NCBI GenBank assembly: GCA_022829145.1
Contig: CM040745.1
Coordinates: 21,792,906-21,856,905, forward strand
Origin: Albula goreensis
Lineage: Eukaryota; Chordata; Actinopteri; Albuliformes; Albulidae
Direction: 5' to 3'
DNA: 64,000 nucleotides
Part shown: in pieces, positions 57,778-64,000 of the stretch
Layout of the letters: each line of letters begins with the position of its first letter
Position numbering within the stretch: position 1 is the stretch's first letter
Notes under the pieces: model-generated
What the model was told of the DNA's origin: nothing
Seen by the model: only the letters and a program-made list of their open reading frames with translations
Databases searched by the model: none
Translations under genes and position numbers: made by a program

Positions 57778-60289
57778 CATGAAACATATTAATGAGAGGT
57801 CTGTGTCTGTGATATCAAATGCAATTCAAAAGAAAATGCATATAAAGTTCATTTTCTAAAAACAAATCAACTTATGAAATGCAAGTTTCTCTTTTTTCTT
57901 GGGTCCAAACACAACAAAATTGTTTGTCATAGCCCAACATTTCAACATTTGTGGTGATTTTTGTATTAGTATAACACCAAATGAAGGCTTAAAGTACATG
58001 ATGGTTTAAAGTACAACACAAAAAGTTCCCTCCTCTTGTCAACAGAATGTTACAGGAAATACAATACACAGCAGAGAAGCTGAAATAAATCCACCATGGT
58101 GAAAAGTTGCAAAGGTGTTGTCACTTTGCTTGATAAGGCAATGTGCCTTCTGGGAGAGGGGGATATCTCCAAAGGACAGGTAAGACATCAAGCCAGCACT
58201 TTCAGTACTTTACTAATTCAACAAAAGAGTCAGTATTTGAGCATGACATTACCAGTGTGGTGGAAGTGAATGCCTTCAAGTGAAGGAATCATGTTAAACT
58301 AAATTGAATCCATAAGACATCAAACAAATGCACTGTGCTTATTGATTTTAGAGAGGTGCAGAAAGCATGGACAAAAAAGTACTGTGACTATTTACACACA
58401 GATATGAAAATTTCACATGTTTTCATAATCATGATAATCTTGTTTATCACTCTACACTTCCAAATTTCTGTTGGGACCTATTTAAAAAAATAATGAAAGG
58501 GTATGCAAATGTATATTATGTAAAAATGTCTGCTTATGTGTTTGTGTGAGTGAGAGAGTGAGGAGGGAAGGTGATTGCCCTATTTAAACTTTCAATAGAT
58601 GCTCCTCAAAATTGTTAAATGCTTTTCCAGAGTGTTGCTCAAAAATGTTAAATAACAATTATGGTTATTTTGAGTTATGACATAAATGTATGACTTTAAT
58701 TGAAAAATTGGAAAGTGATGCACAGTAGTGACCTAGAATAGCAAAAACACAGGTGAAATCTCTGCTTCCTCTTAATCCATACCCTGTATTTACTATGGGG
58801 TACTTGTTTAGGGTTAGATGGTGTGCTGCTTGGCAACGAGTTTAAAAACAAACAAGGCAGGCATGGAAGTGATCCCAAAACCTGTTATCAAGTCTCCATT
58901 TTCACACACTTAAGCTCCATTCTGCCCAGCCTCATCACTCGCCATCTTCTCCAAAAGTGCTGAGAGCCCTTCACTTCTGGTTTCCAAAATAAGTCATCAA
59001 CAGGCTGAGCTCTGTGCACGTAGTGCAACTCTGAACACAAAATAACAGTCTCCCAACGACTGATAGGAAAATCAGTTCTAAATGTTACAGTATTAACAGC
59101 ACTGGTATAACATCTCCACACAAAGGCATCCATTATCCATTCAATTCCACAGCTTTTAGCACTATATACACATATCTCTCTGCCCTTTCCACACACTGAT
59201 ACACTGATGATGCTAGGCGACACTTGATAATGGCAAGTAATGTTATTCCGTTAGACCTGAACCGTGCTGGCTAGTGACACAATCAGGAAGTTTCTGTAAT
59301 GCCATGACGTACTGAAAAAATAAATAATTCATTGGAATAACAACAATGATGACCATGTGATTTAACATTTGCAACATTGCCAGTGTTCATACAGTCCATA
59401 AAAGAGCCATCCCTCTTAGAATTACAATTCAACCTCTCAATAATATCAAATCTGCAATACAGGGTATCGCTTTGAATGCAAAAAAGTCGCTGACACTTAT
59501 TTTACTTTGAAGTTATTCCTTACTTAACAAGCTGATTTAAAAAATAAAAAACAATCACTTGTAAATTACCTTTGTCATAACATTATTAGTGGGCAATTTA
59601 TTAAATGTTATCTGGTATAATCTTAGTCTAATTGAGACAAACATAACATGACTAATGCTTACCTCAGTGATCCATGTAAAGAATTTGAGTATGTAAATAA
59701 CAGATCATAAAATCATTGAAATAGCCAGCACACAATGCTGGGGTGCAGCAAAAAAGGAAGGTTACAATATCATATGGAAAGCACAGGCTTTCCCATGCTC
59801 AGTGCACTGTGTAATAACTGGCTACTATCTTGAGAATGCACTTATTTTTACATAGTGTGATTTCAAATGACCAGTCATCTTGAAAATTCACATAAACCCA
59901 TATCAGGTCAATTTCCAAAGAAATACTGGCAATGCATTAACTTAACACAAACTTAGCATGAATGAAATGCAGATAAGAAATTGGGGCATTTTAGTGAGTT
60001 TTCCATGCATAGATGTGGCCTGGGACAGAGCCTTCTGTCACAGATTTGCACACACCTCAATGGCATGAATGGTGAAGGTCAAAATGTAACAGAAGCCTAC
60101 ATTCAGGCCAACTCTTACATCAGCAGAAAATGTTGGGACTATTTTCTGACCTGCATATTCTTTATGTAACGGGATCACATATGGCAAGCGTGCATTCATG
60201 CAGCTAATACAAAATCCTACTACTGGCTCTTGCAAATGCCTCAGATGGGATACAGGAAGCGAGGATTGTTATGTCAGAATCTCCATTAG
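57778..60289. other. Non-coding stretch, no gene seen
   Basis: Nothing recognisable. The frame at 58888-59223 on the minus strand (111 codons) has no domain I can identify. Confidence 0.55.
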
Positions 60290-60640
60290 CAGAAAGAGCA
60301 GCTCCTTTCACAAACACCATTTCCCAAATCCCCTGTGCTCTGAGCACAGAAGGAGAAGCGCTTTTCTTCACCTCTCCATCAGCCACAGAATCCCGCGCTT
60401 TTCCAGATGGGCTGAACAGACACGTCCAGCCCTGACTTCCGCCAGTACCTCCAGCTGTCCCAGTCTGCTGCCGGGGAGTCATTCAGCATTTTGTTGGAGA
60501 CTGATTCTCTGAGCAGCTTGACGCAACCTCTACTCCGTAGCTTAATCATTCCATCATGGACTGAGTAGGGGCCCTGATCTGCACCATGTTTCTTTATCAC
60601 CCAGGTGTTGATGTAAGGAAATGTCAACGGGGGTGTCAGG
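60290..60640. promoter_or_regulatory. GC-balanced block, candidate conserved element
   Basis: A 350 bp block, the most GC-balanced in the right third of the window, with several CpGs (TCCCGCGC, TTCCGCC, TGCCGGGG, CTTGACGC). Frames are open on both strands (plus 60198-60512; minus 60204-60482 and 60379-60627), none recognisable. A conserved non-coding element is my preferred reading; an unrecognised exon on the minus strand remains possible. Confidence 0.25.
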
Positions 60641-61233
60641 GATGAGGGGATGTGCTTCTCTGTTCCCCTTACAATTTATGACAAGTTTGGTTATTGTAAG
60701 AGGCCTCATTCCTCACTAACACATCCATCTGATGAGGGGATGAGGAAGGGCTGCCTGCCTGTCAGTCATCTGACTGATTTGTCCATTCACCATGTTGAAC
60801 TACATAATCTCAGAAAAACCAAAAAGATGATGCTTGTAATCTATCAACATGTCCTTAACTTTGCTCACAATGCAACTGAAGTGTTCATTTTTCCCCTCAC
60901 AAACAGTTTAGCAACTTCATTTTGCTGATCTTAACTCACCACACTGTGTTTGTGGAGATAAAAACAAACACCTGTATTAAATTGTAAGTTTAGGCAGATG
61001 ACAAATGTTGATGGAATCCAGGGTAACAGCAGGTCGAATGGCAAACTTAATTATTTCACACACGTGACTAAGCTTAAAAATACAATTTCCTAGGTGTTAG
61101 AACCATTTCTGCTAAATGATTTACTTGCACATTTTTGTCTATTATAAATGCATTAATTTTGAGTGAATATTGTACATAGTATATAATTTGTGTGCATGCT
61201 CCATTAATTAACCATTTAGTTTTATTCAGGTTG
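60641..61233. other. Non-coding stretch, no gene seen
   Basis: Nothing recognisable. Confidence 0.6.
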
Positions 61234-61483
61234 ATTGGTTAAACCATAAGTATGTGACCATGTATGCTTATTGGTTAGAAGCACATGGACCATGGAGCAT
61301 CACAGTCTTTTGACTGTCACATAATATATATTTATTTTGTAACAAAGTTTAAGTTGTTAGTAAAGATACAAAAAAGGAAATTTTGAGTTCAAGATCTTTA
61401 TTTGAGTGTCATGTTGCGTATAAAAGTTTGCCAAGAGGTCCTGAGCTAATGAATCAGCGTGGCTGCACTCTCACTAGGTAAGT
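61234..61483 (+). promoter_or_regulatory. Promoter-like cluster: two CCAAT boxes, TATA, donor
   Basis: Two inverted CCAAT boxes (ATTGG at 61234-61238 and 61270-61274) precede a TATA box TATAAAAG at 61419-61426. About 50 bases further on, after an ATG, lies AG followed by GTAAGTAC (61478 onward), a near-perfect splice donor. The order fits a small first exon of a transcript running to the right. The spacing from CCAAT to TATA is longer than usual. Each element is common by chance in AT-rich DNA, so this is only a suggestion. Confidence 0.2.
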
Positions 61484-63866
61484 ACACTGGGGTTTACTGA
61501 TGTCATTTGTGGAACTCCATCAAGAAATGCTCAATGTTGATTCACAACATAGAAAAGTAGTAACCAAAATAAAATACCACACCAAGTCAATCAACAGCTG
61601 TGTACTGTATGGACCTCCCAATGAGCCGTGTACTGCCTGCAGTTGGTTATGAGAATCCTCTGAGCAATTACGAATACCCAATGACATCATTTCATGAAAT
61701 TGCCTTAATAAATTAAATAATGGGCTAATACAGATCAACAGGAATCATACAAATTATTGGTAATGTTTTCCTTTCTCTGTTTGTTTTATTTTTCATCTAG
61801 ATAAATGAGTGAAACGTAAAACTTCAAACAACCTCTGACCCATCCATTTAAGATTAAGCTGGCCTTTATTGTATGGTTCATCTATCACCTCTGTGCATTT
61901 TTTTAAAGTGAGGGGAAAAAAATGCAAAGTCTACATTCAATGCTGTAATGGATGAAAATGTTTTTTTTCTTGCAGATTTTCTTTGTAGATGTGTGTGACT
62001 TGTGTACCAGAGGGGTTGGGAGTTATGAGGTGAAACCTATTCTCTGTGACGAATGCTGATAATATATCTAAGGTTACCTGTTTGCATTTACACAAAGAAT
62101 TCTTTCCGATACAAGTCTATGTTCTACCATCATTCCTCATCTCCTTTCATGCTCCAGAAACCACTGTCTGAAACAGTGGAGGTTGACAGGATTGCCTCCC
62201 CACATAACAAATCATATGTGCTCTGAAGCCAGCAAATCTTTACTAGAGCATCTATGTAGTCTGAAAAACTATGAGGCAAAAAAAGGACTGCCTTCTGAGA
62301 ACATGAGCTAATTCTTTCAGCTGGTAAAATGTAGATTTTTTATTAATTGAACCAACATCAGCAGGTGAAATGACCTACGATGCAGAATTTAATCAGTTTT
62401 TGAGATTATGTGGGATGCCCTGTTAGCCCTTACAGATAAGGATTAGTTATGTATTTATTAATTCATTGTATTTAACTACCAGGCAAATCAATTATCTATT
62501 ACCAATTACCAAAAAAAAGACAGACTACAGTGAGTGCCTGGTAAGAGGCAAGAGGCAAGAGTCTTTATGCAAAGCCTTATTCCTTTCATAATTACTGTGG
62601 AGCATAAAGGGGGATGTATCTAGAGATCTAGGCGTGTCAGGTTTCCTCAGAGTCCATAACTGACACTAAAATATGAACCTAGTCTACATTATGAGTGATG
62701 TGCAGGGGAGGTTTTCTCGCACTGTTCCCCAGTGGTACTCAGGCTCATGGCTGCCTCATCAGGTCCAACACCTCACAGCAGTATTTAATCATCTACAGTG
62801 CCGCTTGCTATTGTTGTCAGATTTAAGAGCTAAACCTAAACATTTAAGAGCTGCTAAAGTGACCTCTGTAGCCAGCCTGCACTTTGTCCTTACTGATTTT
62901 CCAAAATTGTGTGTACAATACACAACTCTTAACAAACAGATAAGTCAAAAACACTTAAGCTGACCAAAATCCTTTAAAACCTTAGTTTCCTGAATTCATA
63001 TTTAAAATATATCAAGCGTGACACAATTCAATACATACTAGAGAATGGAGAAAGAACACTTTTTTAAACCACAGTTAGAAATGAAATACTTGAATAATGT
63101 ATGTCCTGACTGCCACCAGTTCAGGTTGCCTTCAGCCTGGGATTGTTGCTGTTTTTTGAGGATTAAATGTTGCCACAGGGTATCGTGTATGTGCAGATCG
63201 TACAGAATTGTTTGTGAAGCACTTTGTGCCATCTTGCTTGAAAGGTGGTATAGAGATAAATGAAATCTTAAATTTAACCAAATCCTTGAATTTAAATGAA
63301 TAAGAATGTACAGAGTCATGCAAATAAGCAAGAAGATACAACATGCATCTTATGGGGTCAATTCCAGACATTTACATCATTCAAATACCTTGCTCTAAAT
63401 GGACTTCAAATCCACACCTAAAGATATGTAAGATATTTGAGAACATGACTGAACCCAGCTTGTTTTTTGACTTTGAGTGACACCAGAATCAGTGTGCATT
63501 CGGCATGACTGTCTAAAGAGCTGTCCCCATGCATGCCAAGACATTTGAAACCATTTACTGAGGTTAAGGATGTACCATCTCAATTTCACCCCTGTGTTGC
63601 AATCCAAGATAATGGCAAAGTAGGCTGAATCTGGTGCCAAACAGCACAGAAAAGAGTTCTGTCTCACCATTTAGGGAATGGGCTGCCCTGCCAGCTAAAA
63701 TTGCTACTCTAAAATGCCTAATTTATAGCATTAATAATTGTGTCCAGGTGTTCGGCAATATATGAAATACTGGTCTTTGCTTTTCCTAACTGTGAGCAAT
63801 ATCTACTCTGTGTTTGCCCAAATTTAATGATTAAGCTATGAAATACTACAAATACCATTTGGCATA

Positions 63867-63868
<2 letters not shown>
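61484..63868. other. Non-coding stretch, no gene seen
   Basis: Nothing recognisable. A short AGAGGCA tandem lies near 62546-62560, and open frames at 62673-63670 on both strands have no domains. Confidence 0.55.

Positions 63869-63952
<84 letters not shown>
63869..63952. repeat. (TG)42 microsatellite at window end
   Basis: A pure TG run of 84 bases, followed by degenerate TGTTTG/TGTGCATG text to the window edge. It is the longest dinucleotide run in the window. Confidence 0.99.
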
Positions 63953-63956
<4 letters not shown>

Positions 63957-64000
63957 TCTGTGTGTTTGCATGTGTGCATGTGTGTGCACATGCCCACAGT

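Noticed and set aside
60379..60627. Minus-strand frame in the GC-balanced block, briefly considered as an exon
   Set aside because: The residues look protein-like, but no family is recognisable and the plus strand is equally open. I list the block only as a candidate conserved element.
1..64000. CRISPR array, operon, phage or plasmid features
   Set aside because: No spaced direct repeats of CRISPR size, no compact gene organisation and no ribosome-binding-site/ORF pattern. The repeats and composition are those of a vertebrate genome.

Overview
This 64 kb window looks like non-coding vertebrate DNA, most likely from a ray-finned fish. It is AT-rich and CpG-poor. Its microsatellites are mostly long (CA/TG)n runs. 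Its recognisable interspersed repeats are of types common in fish genomes: a decayed Ty3/gypsy fragment, a tRNA-derived SINE with an L2-type 3' hairpin, pieces of a 5S rRNA-derived SINE, a Tc1-like hairpin, a CACTA/EnSpm-like MITE and hAT-like termini. I cannot name the species. I found no convincing host protein-coding exon, tRNA, rRNA gene, CRISPR array or bacterial feature. Nearly all open frames of 60-145 codons look like chance; the exceptions are broken frames from one retrotransposon.

Layout. 1-922: AT-rich, with a nested dyad near 400-460. 923-2460: Ty3/gypsy remnant made of an LTR-like segment, then a protease piece and two reverse-transcriptase pieces in three different frames; no gag, RNase H, integrase or 3' LTR was recognised. 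2.5-13 kb: unannotatable DNA with a (CA)26 run and a few motif clusters. 13-15.3 kb: a G-quadruplex-capable C-rich tract, a segment with repeated SOX-type cores, an 84 bp Tc1-like hairpin and a (CA)34 run. 17-29 kb: most of the dispersed repeats, including two same-strand copies of an unnamed ~0.4 kb element (18.4 and 28.3 kb) and the first copy of a much older duplicated segment (24.0 kb). 29.5-48.8 kb: mostly unique sequence with several stretches that read like conserved non-coding elements, a (TG)33(TA)6 run and one tRNA-SINE (42.26 kb). 49.5-57.8 kb: a 150 bp inverted repeat, hAT-like ends, a 5S-SINE head, a 244 bp CACTA-like MITE and the second copy of the old duplication (56.1 kb). 57.8-64 kb: mostly featureless, with a promoter-like cluster near 61.2-61.5 kb and a terminal (TG)42 run.

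Taken together the window resembles an intergenic gene desert or a very large intron. If it has a host function, regulatory DNA is the likeliest. Conservation cannot be judged from one sequence, so every regulatory call rests on motif content and base composition only and is scored low. The best leads for something undescribed are the two unnamed repeat pairs (18.4/28.3 kb and 24.0/56.1 kb) and the 49.54-49.69 kb inverted repeat.
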